7,733 bases of DNA, taken from NCBI GenBank assembly GCA_017999195.1, contig JAGOBP010000182.1, forward strand, positions 1 through 7,733. Direction: 5' to 3'. The notes beneath the pieces are model-generated. The model saw only the letters and a list, made by a program, of their open reading frames with translations, was not told the origin of the DNA and searched no databases. This DNA is from Thermoflexales bacterium. GTDB lineage: Bacteria; Chloroflexota; Anaerolineae; Fen-1058. The position numbers and the translations under genes were made by a program. Below are positions 1 to 6,070 of the stretch, in pieces (the stretch's first letter is position 1; every line of letters begins with the position of its first letter).

Positions 1-1321
1 CTTCGCTTAAGTACGTGCGTCGCTGCCAAAACAAGCGCAAAGCGGCGGCCAACCGCAACCCGATCGGACTTCCAGCCTCAGCGTGCCCGCTCCACTCCAA
101 CGCTGCGCGCAAATTATCGTGCGCCAGGTCCAGCCGTTGCAGCCCGCGCAATTGATCCACGCCTTTCAATTGGGCATCCACCTGTTGAGCCAGCGCCGTG
201 AAGTGCGCCAGATGCCGGTCGCGTCGCGTGATCTCGCCGCCGTTGTCACGCAGCCGCTCCAGCGCATATTGCCGGATCGGTTCCAGCAACCGATAGTGCA
301 CGGCCACCCCCGGCACGCGCGCCGCGATCACCACCAGCGACTTGTCCACCAGATCAGCCAGCAGATCAAGCATCGCAGACGCGGGCAAGTGATCATCCGC
401 ACAGACCGCTTCCACATCGTCCAGCGTGCAGCCGCCCGCAAAGACCGCCAGCCGCTCAAACAGGCTTTGCTCGCGCGGTTGCAACAAGCGATAACTCCAC
501 TCCAGCGCCGCGCGCAAAGTCTGATGGCGCGGCACCACAGTGAGCGGCCCGCGCGTCAACAAGTGCAGGGCATCATCCAGCCGCGCCGCGATCTGCACCA
601 CGTCCAGCAGTTTGACGCGCACAGCGGCCAACTCGATCGCCAGCGGAATCCCATCGAGGCGGCGGCAAATCTGCGCGATCGTGGCCGCGTTGTGATCGTC
701 GAGTTTGAAGTCGGGCAAGGCTTCGGTGGCGCGGGCCATGAACAACTGCACCGCTTCACAGTCGGCCACTTGCGCAGTGTTCCAGGTTGGCTCGGGCAAA
801 TTCAGCGAGGGTACCAGCCATACGACTTCCGTCGTCAGGCCCAAGGGTTCGCGGCTGGTGGCTAACACCTGCACGTGCGGACAGTTGTCCAGCCAGCGCA
901 CCACCACTTCGGCGCAGGCCGATAGCACGTGTTCGCAGTTGTCGAGGATGATCAGCAGGTGCTTGGGGCGAAGGTAATCGATGAGCGTGTCCGACAGGGC
1001 GCGACCGCGCGTCTCGGGTACACCCAATGCGGTGGCGGCCACTTGCTCCACCAGCGCGGCATCGTCCAGGCCGCTTAAATCGACGAACCACGCGCCTTGT
1101 TCAAACGGCGCAAGGGCCTGGGTGGCCGCGAGGGCCAATCGGGTTTTGCCGCAGCCGCCCGGCCCTGTCAACGTCAGCAAACAAGCGGACTTGAAGACTT
1201 GCGCGATCTGATCGATCTCGCGCTGTCGCCCGATGAAGCGCGTCGCCAGCACGGGCAAATGCCCGGTTGACGTCGGCGAGGTCGCTGGCGCGGCATCCAG
1301 CGGTTGGGAAGAGGCGGTCAT
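1..1321 (-). CDS. STAND/NB-ARC regulatory ATPase, COG3903-like (C-terminus cut by window edge)
   Basis: This frame is open from an ATG at 1321 to the left edge (440 residues). It is the nucleotide-binding part of an AfsR/COG3903-type STAND ATPase, a family of ATP-driven signalling switches. Visible motifs in order: TRFIGRQREI near residues 27-36; Walker A GPGGCGKT at 53-60; Walker B LLIILDNCEH at 122-131; sensor ATSREPL at 154-160; the GLPL-like LDGIPLAIELAA at 222-233; RHQTLRAALEWSY at 265-277; and a winged-helix stretch LFERLAVFAGGCTL at 287-300. Residues after about 390 begin a helical region of the kind that normally leads into TPR repeats. An in-frame TAA two codons upstream makes 1321 the first possible start. 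No Shine-Dalgarno is visible there. No DNA-binding or cyclase domain precedes the ATPase; any output domain would have to lie beyond the edge. Ligand and target are unknown. Confidence 0.9.
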   Translation of the reverse strand, partial: MTASSQPLDAAPATSPTSTGHLPVLATRFIGRQREIDQIAQVFKSACLLTLTGPGGCGKTRLALAATQALAPFEQGAWFVDLSGLDDAALVEQVAATALGVPETRGRALSDTLIDYLRPKHLLIILDNCEHVLSACAEVVVRWLDNCPHVQVLATSREPLGLTTEVVWLVPSLNLPEPTWNTAQVADCEAVQLFMARATEALPDFKLDDHNAATIAQICRRLDGIPLAIELAAVRVKLLDVVQIAARLDDALHLLTRGPLTVVPRHQTLRAALEWSYRLLQPREQSLFERLAVFAGGCTLDDVEAVCADDHLPASAMLDLLADLVDKSLVVIAARVPGVAVHYRLLEPIRQYALERLRDNGGEITRRDRHLAHFTALAQQVDAQLKGVDQLRGLQRLDLAHDNLRAALEWSGHAEAGSPIGLRLAAALRLFWQRRTYLSE

Positions 1322-1357
1322 ATTTTACGCATTAGGTGGTGGCGGCCCGGTGCGCGT

Positions 1358-1385
1358 ATTGTAGGCGGGAAACATCGAGTGTCAA
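1358..1385 (-). promoter_or_regulatory. Sigma-70-type promoter for the STAND ATPase gene
   Basis: Read on the minus strand, TTGACA (1380-1385) and TACAAT (1358-1363) are separated by 16 bases. The -35 box is perfect and the -10 matches 5 of 6. The expected start of transcription is near 1351, about 30 bases ahead of the ATG at 1321. The promoter sits in the 72-base gap after the hydrolase stop, so the ATPase need not depend on read-through from the hydrolase gene. Confidence 0.72.
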
Positions 1386-1393
1386 GCCGCGCA

Positions 1394-2518
1394 TCACGGC
1401 ACATGCGACCGCAACCACTCAAAGGCCGCGGCCTGCATGGCGAGATCAAACTTGTGCGGGCCGGGATAAAACTGCCCCACGTAATTTTGCGGCGCGCCCA
1501 CGCTGGCGTAGTGCGCCGCCAGGCGCGCATCGGCGGCGCGCATGCCTGCAGGCGTAAAAAGATCGTCGTCCAGATCGTACTGCACCAGCAGCGGCGAAGG
1601 CGCACGGCACGCGGCCAAATCGGGCCAGTCGCCATAGCGCGCCCAGCCAAACGGCCACAACATCCACGTGTGCGACAGGTTGTGATCGAGCAAGCCTTCA
1701 TACGTGGTCATCAAGCCGATGATGACGGTGGCCGCGATGCAATCGTGCGTGGCCGTCAACAGCGCGGCGCGATTGCCCCCGCCCGATAGACCGATGCAGC
1801 CCACTCGATCGGCGATCACGTCCGATCGAGCCAGCAGGTAATTCAGCGCGAGGCGATCTTCATAGGCCACTACTCCAGCCAGGCTCGTGCCCAGCGCATT
1901 GCAATACTTCGCCACACGATGTTCATGCAGCGCCGCGATGGTGTTGTAATGCTCAATCTCCGGCGCGGCGTCCGTGAAGGGTGACGGCTCAATCGGCTGA
2001 TCGCCAATCGCCTCGATCATCGTCTCCAACGGAAAACGACGGCTCCCCCACAAAAACACATCGTGCGCCATGACGACGTAACCTTCACGCGCCAACGCCT
2101 CGACGTACGAGCGGCCACCGTATTCGATGGCGCGCAGCGCCCCCACACCGGGCGCGACGCCGTCTGGCCCGTCGGCGATTTTTTCTTTGCCGTAAAATTT
2201 GTAGTCGCTGTGATCGTGCAGCGCCACCAGTGCGGGCAATGGGCCGGTGGCCTGCGCAGGCTTGATGACATAGGCGTGCGTGCGCGGGCCAAAGCCCACC
2301 GACCACGACACTTCTTCACCGATCAGATCGTCGCGCTGCCACGTATGTTCGATCTGCACGGCCAGCGGATTTTCAGCCGCGTGGCAGAAGCCCAGCACGT
2401 CGCGCACTCGCGCTTGCGTGGCCGGGCCGGGCGCGGCGAGGGGATACAAGGGCTGTTGCCGATTGGCTGCTTCGACCCAATCGCTGTAGATGCCCAGATG
2501 TTGATAGTGTGCGGTCAT
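1394..2518 (-). CDS. Alpha/beta hydrolase, dienelactone-hydrolase/acetylxylan-esterase-like
   Basis: A 374-residue serine hydrolase without signal peptide, so probably cytoplasmic. The fold is recognisable from LPALVALHDHS (residues 94-104), a possible oxyanion-hole region, the strand GYVVMAHDVFLWG (146-158) and the nucleophile elbow GLSGG with Ser245. The likely catalytic acid lies in YDLDDDLFTP (Asp317-Asp319 region) and the catalytic histidine is His355 in PGPHKFD. This arrangement is typical of dienelactone-hydrolase-type and acetylxylan-esterase-like enzymes; the substrate (ester, lactone or carbohydrate acetate) cannot be told. The start at 2518 is chosen because GGGAGG lies four bases upstream (2523-2528) and the conserved fold begins soon after. 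The frame stays open to an ATG at 2656, but those 46 extra residues would run through a promoter-like box and an inverted repeat. It is followed at 72 bases by the ATPase gene on the same strand. Confidence 0.85.
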   Translation of the reverse strand: MTAHYQHLGIYSDWVEAANRQQPLYPLAAPGPATQARVRDVLGFCHAAENPLAVQIEHTWQRDDLIGEEVSWSVGFGPRTHAYVIKPAQATGPLPALVALHDHSDYKFYGKEKIADGPDGVAPGVGALRAIEYGGRSYVEALAREGYVVMAHDVFLWGSRRFPLETMIEAIGDQPIEPSPFTDAAPEIEHYNTIAALHEHRVAKYCNALGTSLAGVVAYEDRLALNYLLARSDVIADRVGCIGLSGGGNRAALLTATHDCIAATVIIGLMTTYEGLLDHNLSHTWMLWPFGWARYGDWPDLAACRAPSPLLVQYDLDDDLFTPAGMRAADARLAAHYASVGAPQNYVGQFYPGPHKFDLAMQAAAFEWLRSHVP

Positions 2519-2549
2519 GGTGCCTCCCGAAGTTGGTGGTGGTGCGGGG

Positions 2550-2555
2550 ATTATA
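2550..2555 (-). promoter_or_regulatory. Candidate -10 box of the hydrolase gene
   Basis: A perfect TATAAT on the minus strand, about 30 bases before the hydrolase ATG at 2518, with the GGGAGG ribosome binding site (2523-2528) in the resulting short leader. No convincing -35 hexamer is seen at 16-18 bases, so an activator or an extended contact may be needed. The same TTATAAT core appears before serC and the DNA methyltransferase. Confidence 0.45.
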
Positions 2556-2601
2556 ACGCGCCTCACCCCCGCGTGGTTGTTATAAAGTCGGTGTGGCCGT
2601 G

Positions 2602-2668
2602 CCCCCTCTCCTGATGACGGATAAGCGCCCATGAAGATTATCGTCAATATCGTCATCAGGAGAGGGGG
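2602..2668. repeat. 18-bp perfect inverted repeat (palindromic intergenic element)
   Basis: CCCCCTCTCCTGATGACG at 2602-2619 is the exact reverse complement of 2651-2668. The 31-base loop carries a smaller stem GATAA (2620-2624) / TTATC (2638-2642). As RNA it would form a long, stable hairpin in either direction. It has no T-tract and lies upstream of both neighbouring genes, so a terminator role is unlikely. A short interspersed palindromic repeat or miniature element is the better guess. No clear target-site duplication touches the arms. Confidence 0.75.
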
Positions 2669-2688
2669 TCAGGGGGTAAGGCGGGTTT

Positions 2689-2744
2689 GCCCCCGCCCGG
2701 CGCTTCGCGCCACCCTAGATCTATGCGCCAGCCTGGGCGGGGGC
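2689..2744. repeat. G/C-rich inverted repeat with internal hairpin
   Basis: GCCCCCGCCC (2689-2698) is matched exactly in inverted form by 2735-2744. With one bulged base the pairing extends by GGC/GCC (2699-2701 with 2731-2733). A competing inner hairpin GGCGC-TTC-GCGCC sits at 2699-2711. It lies just right of the 18-bp inverted repeat, and the two may be parts of one element. Confidence 0.6.
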
Positions 2745-2844
2745 CGCTTCCGTTTGACCCGCACTTTCACTCTCGTCATATGGTCGGCCTCACCCCTCGC
2801 AGTTAGGCCCAATTGAGAATTGCTGGGAAGACAACAATGGCCTA

Positions 2845-2860
2845 TTGGCAGGTATGCCAA
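2845..2860. promoter_or_regulatory. Operator-like palindrome TTGGCA-N4-TGCCAA
   Basis: Perfect 6-bp arms with a 4-base centre (GGTA) form a 16-bp dyad. Its right edge is about 46 bases upstream of the -35 box of the PH-domain gene, a usual place for an activator or repressor dimer. The binding protein is unknown. Confidence 0.4.
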
Positions 2861-2898
2861 ATGACTGAAAAGTGCTGTGACAATCGTCATTAAGTGGT

Positions 2899-2935
2899 AA
2901 TACGTATTGACAGGGAGACGGAATCATCGCACAAT
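2899..2935 (+). promoter_or_regulatory. Promoter of the PH-domain gene, with palindrome on the -35 box
   Basis: TTGACA (2907-2912) and CACAAT (2930-2935) are separated by the ideal 17 bases, giving a start of transcription near 2942 and a leader of about 35 bases. A 10-bp perfect palindrome AATACGTATT (2899-2908) overlaps the left end of the -35 box, so a protein bound there would be expected to block polymerase. That it acts as an operator is inference. Confidence 0.65.
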
Positions 2936-2976
2936 GGGCAAGTTACAAAATTCAACTGCATTTATTTGGAGATATT

Positions 2977-3783
2977 GTGAGCGCCCCCTCAACTCAAGTC
3001 CTTATAGAACAAGCGAAGCAAGCGAAACGCTTAAACGATTTGCCCCGTGTACGCAGTTTGCTTAGTCAAGCCATCAAAACCGATCCACGCAACGAAGATG
3101 CCTGGCTGATGTTTGCCGAGGTAGCCGAAAAGCCAGAGCACGCAATTTACAGTCTGGAACAAGTCTTAAAGATCAACCCGGTCAATATGGGGGCCGTGGA
3201 TCAGCTGAACGCTCTCAAGACGCCCCCGCCGGCCCCTGCTCCCCGCCCAGCTACTCCGGTTGCTGTCAATCGCGCGCCCGTCCAGCCAATTGTTGTCCCG
3301 CCTGTACAACAAGAACCAGAACGCGAGAAGGTTATCCTAGAAAAGCAAATGCATGGCACAGTGTTTGTATTGCCATTGCTTATTGCGGCGATGGGTGTTG
3401 TTTTCGCTGTAGTCATGGGCAAATCCGGCGGGCAAACTTATGCAATTATTGCCATCTTGGGTGGGCTATTAATCTTGCTGGAAGCAGTAATCGAATTTTT
3501 GAAATTAGCAGTGCGATTTGCCGCTAATCGCTTGACGCTGACAACTAAACGCATCATTATCAACCGTGGCCTCTTCAACCGTAGCACATTCGAAGTTTTT
3601 TTGACGCAAGTAGAAGGTGTTGGCATTAAGCGCAATTTTCTGGGTAGCCTGCTTGGTTTTGGTACGATCATTATCACCGGCACAGGCGGCGCGCGACAGG
3701 TATTTTCGGGCATACATGCACCAGAGGCATTTCGTGAGCGGGTACAGGCCGAGATCGCAGCATCGCAATGGGGCAAAAGCTGA
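2977..3783 (+). CDS. Membrane protein with TPR-like N-terminus and bacterial PH (bPH_2) domain
   Basis: A 268-residue protein starting at GTG (2977), supported by GGAG five bases upstream (2968-2971) and a consensus promoter before it. Residues 5-70 look like about two tetratricopeptide helices pairs (ARxxLSQAIKTDP-like spacing, then LEQVLKINP). Residues 72-115 are a proline-rich linker. Two hydrophobic segments follow (about 127-147 and 154-178), predicted to span the membrane as a hairpin. Residues 183-262 match the bPH_2/DUF304 type of PH domain: the strand TTKRIIINRGLF, then VFLTQVEGVGIKRN, then a short helix at the end. bPH domains of this sort sit at the membrane in many bacteria, mostly without known function. 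The gene runs towards the restriction-modification genes with 38 bases between and no visible terminator, so co-transcription is possible, though no functional link is proven. Confidence 0.83.
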   Translation: MSAPSTQVLIEQAKQAKRLNDLPRVRSLLSQAIKTDPRNEDAWLMFAEVAEKPEHAIYSLEQVLKINPVNMGAVDQLNALKTPPPAPAPRPATPVAVNRAPVQPIVVPPVQQEPEREKVILEKQMHGTVFVLPLLIAAMGVVFAVVMGKSGGQTYAIIAILGGLLILLEAVIEFLKLAVRFAANRLTLTTKRIIINRGLFNRSTFEVFLTQVEGVGIKRNFLGSLLGFGTIIITGTGGARQVFSGIHAPEAFRERVQAEIAASQWGKS

Positions 3784-3808
3784 AATAATCGAGGCTAATC
3801 ATTTAGTG

Positions 3809-3822
3809 TTGCTCAGGAGCAA
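3809..3822. promoter_or_regulatory. 14-bp palindrome at the methyltransferase promoter (candidate operator)
   Basis: TTGCTC (3809-3814) and GAGCAA (3817-3822) are exact inverted copies around a 2-base centre. The dyad ends five bases before the TATAAT at 3828 and so lies in the -35 to -10 spacer of that promoter. Restriction-modification operons are often repressed by a controller protein or by the methyltransferase itself. The site does not resemble the classical C-box, and no controller gene is present in the window. Confidence 0.4.
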
Positions 3823-4796
3823 TGAGTTATAATTCATGCGCGGACATTTTTATGAAATCAGATCGGAATATACCCTTGGGAAAAATGATTGCCTTTGGCT
3901 GGTACGGCGGAAAGTTTAGTCACTTGGACTGGTTGTTGCCGTTACTACCCGCCGCGACTCATTATTGCGAGCCATTTGGTGGCTCGGCCTCGGTGCTACT
4001 CAATCGCGTACCTTCGCCGGTTGAAACGTACAATGACCTCGATGGTGAAGTGGTCAATTTTTTCCGCGCACTGCGCGATAACCCCGATGAGGTCATTCGG
4101 GCCATCGGTCTAACACCCTTTTCTCGTCAAGAATTAGAGATCGCCACGACTGAGCCGACCGATCGACTGAGCGATTTAGAACGCGCTCGTCGATTCTTTG
4201 TCCGCGCCCGCCAGGTCAGAACAGGTCTCGCCCAAACGGCTTCGGCTGGCCGTTGGGCACATTGTGTGTTGACTTCACGTGCCGGTATGGCCGGGGCAGT
4301 TTCACGTTGGCTGGGCAGTGTCGAAGATTTGCCGGAAATTGTTCAAAGACTATTGCGCGTACAAATTGAACATGCGCCTGCCATTGAACTGATTCAACGT
4401 TACGATACACCCGAAACCCTGTTCTACTGCGATCCGCCCTATCCGCATGATTCACGCACAGACTTGAAAGCGTACGGGTACGAAATGACCGATGCTGAAC
4501 ATCTGGAATTAGCAGAAATTCTGCGAAAAGTGCAAGGCAAAGTCGCCCTATCCAGCTACGACTCCAAACTGTTTGATGAGCTCTATGGCGACTGGTATCG
4601 AACTGAAGGCACCGAAAAACAAATTCACTCGTCAAAGGCTATGCGCCAGGAAATTCTATGGACCAACTACGATCCGACCACGACCGCAAAGCTAGCGCTC
4701 CCGATCAGATACTCGAACAAATCTACCAAAAGGCAGTTAGCGCTGTTGGATCGCCCTTCGTCACAGACCCAGATGTTCAAGCCCGAATCCAGTTAA
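3822..4796 (+). CDS. D12-class DNA adenine-N6 methyltransferase of a type II RM system
   Basis: It transfers a methyl group from S-adenosylmethionine to adenine in a specific DNA site, protecting the host from the adjacent nuclease. The 324-residue frame shows motif X GWYGGK (26-31), motif I CEPFGGSAS (49-57, cofactor binding), NDLDGEVVNFF (71-81), the catalytic DPPY (204-207) and VALSSYDSKLFDELYG (241-256), in Dam/D12 order. The target-recognition region falls between motif I and DPPY. The start is uncertain. ATG 3822 has AGGAG only two bases away and overlaps a palindrome and a TATAAT; ATG 3852 or 3885 (MIAFGWYGGK) would still keep every motif. The last 45 or so residues, after the core end QEILWTNYDP (276-285), are encoded in DNA that also encodes the nuclease N-terminus. 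The recognition site cannot be read from sequence. Confidence 0.92.
   Translation: MSYNSCADIFMKSDRNIPLGKMIAFGWYGGKFSHLDWLLPLLPAATHYCEPFGGSASVLLNRVPSPVETYNDLDGEVVNFFRALRDNPDEVIRAIGLTPFSRQELEIATTEPTDRLSDLERARRFFVRARQVRTGLAQTASAGRWAHCVLTSRAGMAGAVSRWLGSVEDLPEIVQRLLRVQIEHAPAIELIQRYDTPETLFYCDPPYPHDSRTDLKAYGYEMTDAEHLELAEILRKVQGKVALSSYDSKLFDELYGDWYRTEGTEKQIHSSKAMRQEILWTNYDPTTTAKLALPIRYSNKSTKRQLALLDRPSSQTQMFKPESS
3828..3833 (+). promoter_or_regulatory. Candidate -10 box of the methyltransferase gene
   Basis: A perfect TATAAT, with transcription expected near 3840. No good -35 box is found at 16-18 bases; TTGCTC at 3809-3814 is too close (13 bases). If used, this promoter would exclude the ATG at 3822 and favour the starts at 3852 or 3885. 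Confidence 0.4.
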
Positions 4797-5821
4797 TCGC
4801 GCAAGGTCAGGGCAACCGATCTTGCGTCCGTGCACTGCTGGCCTGTGCGTTAGCAAAAACATACTTACCAGCCAGCGACATTCGCAAGCCTTACACCAAA
4901 ATCGAGGCCGACGATACGTATTCCGGTCGCGACTATGACGAAAGATACGTCGGCCCGTTTTCCACACAACATCAGCTGCCCGTCAATGCCACCACAGCTT
5001 TTCTGACACCCGCCTTTCGCAACCGCAATGTGGTCCTGACACCCGACATTGATTTGGTTGGCAGACCGCCCCAAATGTATGCAGCCCTGTTACAATTATT
5101 GACGGATGTCCAGAGTGGGCGCGTTGAGTCTGAACAACTTCTCGCGGAAACCATTCGACAATTGGTGTTGATCCGAGAAACAAACACCGCAAAAATCAGC
5201 GACTTGCTCAGGAATTTACAGGACGAATCGAGCGGCAATATGCTCGCCGCTGAAGCCATTGTCAAAGTGATCGAACATCACTTGAGTATGTCCGGGGTCA
5301 GCCGCTTGCCGGTACTCATCGTCGCCGCCATTTATCAGGTGGCTAAAAATAACCTGGGCGAACGACTGCTCGAACTGGAAGCCCATCAAGCGGCTGATAA
5401 GCAAACCGGGGCCATCGGTGATCTTCAAATCACTTTGATCGACGACGCCAACATCGTCACTGCCTACGAGATGAAAGATCGACCGGTCACCATCGAGGCG
5501 CTCGATCTCGCCGTGAGCAAAATCGCCGAACACGCCCGCATCGACAATTATATTTTCATTACGACCGAGGCCATCGATCAAAGCGTAAGCGATTATGCGG
5601 CCAAACTCTATGCTCGAACCGGCGGCATCGAAATTGTGGTACTGGATTGCATCGGCTTTCTCCGGCATTTCCTGCACCTGTTCTATCGTTTGCGTGAAAC
5701 TTTCTTGAACGCATACCAAGAACTGGTCCTACAAGAACCTGAAAGCGCCGTGGGACAACATCTAAAAGAAGCCTTTCTTCTATTGCGCGCGGCTGCTGAA
5801 AAAGCCAATTTATCAGAATAA
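4658..5821 (+). CDS. Type II restriction endonuclease, PD-(D/E)xK fold, probably SacI-family-like
   Basis: A 387-residue protein that most likely cleaves DNA unmethylated at the partner enzyme's site. A PD-(D/E)xK active site is visible: GAIGD with Asp255, then 15 residues, then Glu271-Met-Lys273 in AYEMKDR, with candidate helper glutamates at 235-241. Conserved-looking blocks are GRDYDERYVGPF (90-101), TTAFLTPAFRNRN (112-124), LVGRPPQMY (133-141) and GGIEIVVLDCIGFLRHFLHLF (322-342 region). I recall these from proteins named as SacI-family restriction enzymes next to D12 methylases; this is memory, not a search. The start at 4658 is supported by AGGAA six bases upstream, inside the methyltransferase gene. 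No other ATG, GTG or TTG start occurs in frame before the conserved blocks. The 139-base overlap suggests translational coupling. No terminator is seen until 6008. Confidence 0.82.
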   Translation: MDQLRSDHDRKASAPDQILEQIYQKAVSAVGSPFVTDPDVQARIQLIAQGQGNRSCVRALLACALAKTYLPASDIRKPYTKIEADDTYSGRDYDERYVGPFSTQHQLPVNATTAFLTPAFRNRNVVLTPDIDLVGRPPQMYAALLQLLTDVQSGRVESEQLLAETIRQLVLIRETNTAKISDLLRNLQDESSGNMLAAEAIVKVIEHHLSMSGVSRLPVLIVAAIYQVAKNNLGERLLELEAHQAADKQTGAIGDLQITLIDDANIVTAYEMKDRPVTIEALDLAVSKIAEHARIDNYIFITTEAIDQSVSDYAAKLYARTGGIEIVVLDCIGFLRHFLHLFYRLRETFLNAYQELVLQEPESAVGQHLKEAFLLLRAAAEKANLSE

Positions 5822-5903
5822 AGATTTCTGGCGTTGCCCACCAGTCGGTTTGCAAAACAGTCCGCTGCTACCTGATCATCGCTAAGAACCTCTGAGGTCT
5901 GCC

Positions 5904-5987
5904 CGCCTCTCCGTTCGGAGAAACATCCGAACAGGGGCGGGAACGGCCGTTCTCTTTCTGTTCAGACGTTTTTCTGAACGGGGGGCG
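5904..5987. repeat. 84-bp nested palindrome (three dyads in one long inverted repeat)
   Basis: Three dyads lie evenly spaced: GTTCGGA/TCCGAAC (5913-5932, 6-base loop), the perfect 12-mer GAACGGCCGTTC (5941-5952), and GTTCAGA/TCTGAAC (5960-5979, 6-base loop). Their centres are 24 and 23 bases apart. The whole block is itself an imperfect inverted repeat about 5946, because the left hairpin region is nearly the reverse complement of the right one. Outside the loosely matched 7- or 8-base stretches beside the central 12-mer, the differences are mostly G/A or C/T transitions. The pairing extends outward to CGCC (5904-5907) / GGCG (5984-5987). The two side hairpins differ by one compensated pair (G-C against A-T). 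It lies between convergent genes and encodes nothing I can support. Confidence 0.75.
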
Positions 5988-6007
5988 TTGGAGGGGGTAA
6001 AACACCA

Positions 6008-6040
6008 CGCGCCCGATGTCGATCTTCGACATCGGGCGCG
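6008..6040. terminator. Strong bidirectional hairpin terminator between nuclease gene and serC
   Basis: A perfect 15-bp stem (6008-6022 with 6026-6040) closes on a 3-base loop. In the serC direction it begins 31 bases past the stop codon and is followed by a modest T-run (TGTTTTAC). In the other direction only a weakly T-rich CTTGTATGTGT follows. It probably ends serC transcripts and also stops read-through from the restriction genes. Confidence 0.75.
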
Positions 6041-6070
6041 CTTGTATGTGTACTGCCGACGCTAAACGAC

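Larger units (their letters stand above)
2519..2976. other. Non-coding divergent spacer between hydrolase and PH-domain gene
   Basis: This 458-base stretch holds no gene I can support. In order it has the hydrolase leader and -10 box, an 18-bp perfect inverted repeat (2602-2668), a second G/C-rich inverted repeat (2689-2744), a short palindrome CAATT-GAG-AATTG (2810-2822), an operator-like palindrome (2845-2860) and the promoter of the PH-domain gene. The 10-mer GCCTCACCCC occurs as a direct repeat at 2560-2569 and 2787-2796, bracketing the two inverted repeats. Composition changes from G/C-rich on the left to A/T-rich on the right near 2800. Confidence 0.7.

Noticed and set aside
83..865. 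Long plus-strand open frame of 260 codons
   Set aside because: It is the mirror of the ATPase gene: its protein is rich in Arg, Gln and His with no domain, while the minus strand carries Walker A, Walker B and the other STAND motifs in one unbroken frame.
2063..2614. Plus-strand open frame of 183 codons opposite the hydrolase
   Set aside because: It lies almost wholly over the hydrolase gene, which has a clear catalytic motif set and ribosome binding site.
2519..2656. N-terminal extension of the hydrolase from an ATG at 2656
   Set aside because: The extension would cross an inverted repeat arm and a TATAAT box and has no homology-like content. The ATG at 2518 has a clear GGGAGG.
2631..2890. 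Short open frames on both strands in the divergent spacer
   Set aside because: They run through inverted repeats, lack ribosome binding sites and show no recognisable protein features.
4216..4635. Minus-strand open frame of 139 codons inside the methyltransferase
   Set aside because: Shadow of a gene with intact D12 motifs.
5216..5719. Minus-strand open frame of 167 codons inside the nuclease
   Set aside because: Shadow of the nuclease frame; no ribosome binding site or domain seen.
5904..6040. CRISPR array from repeated GTTC/GAAC units
   Set aside because: The units are inverted dyads with short loops, not direct repeats with unique spacers, and no cas gene is near.
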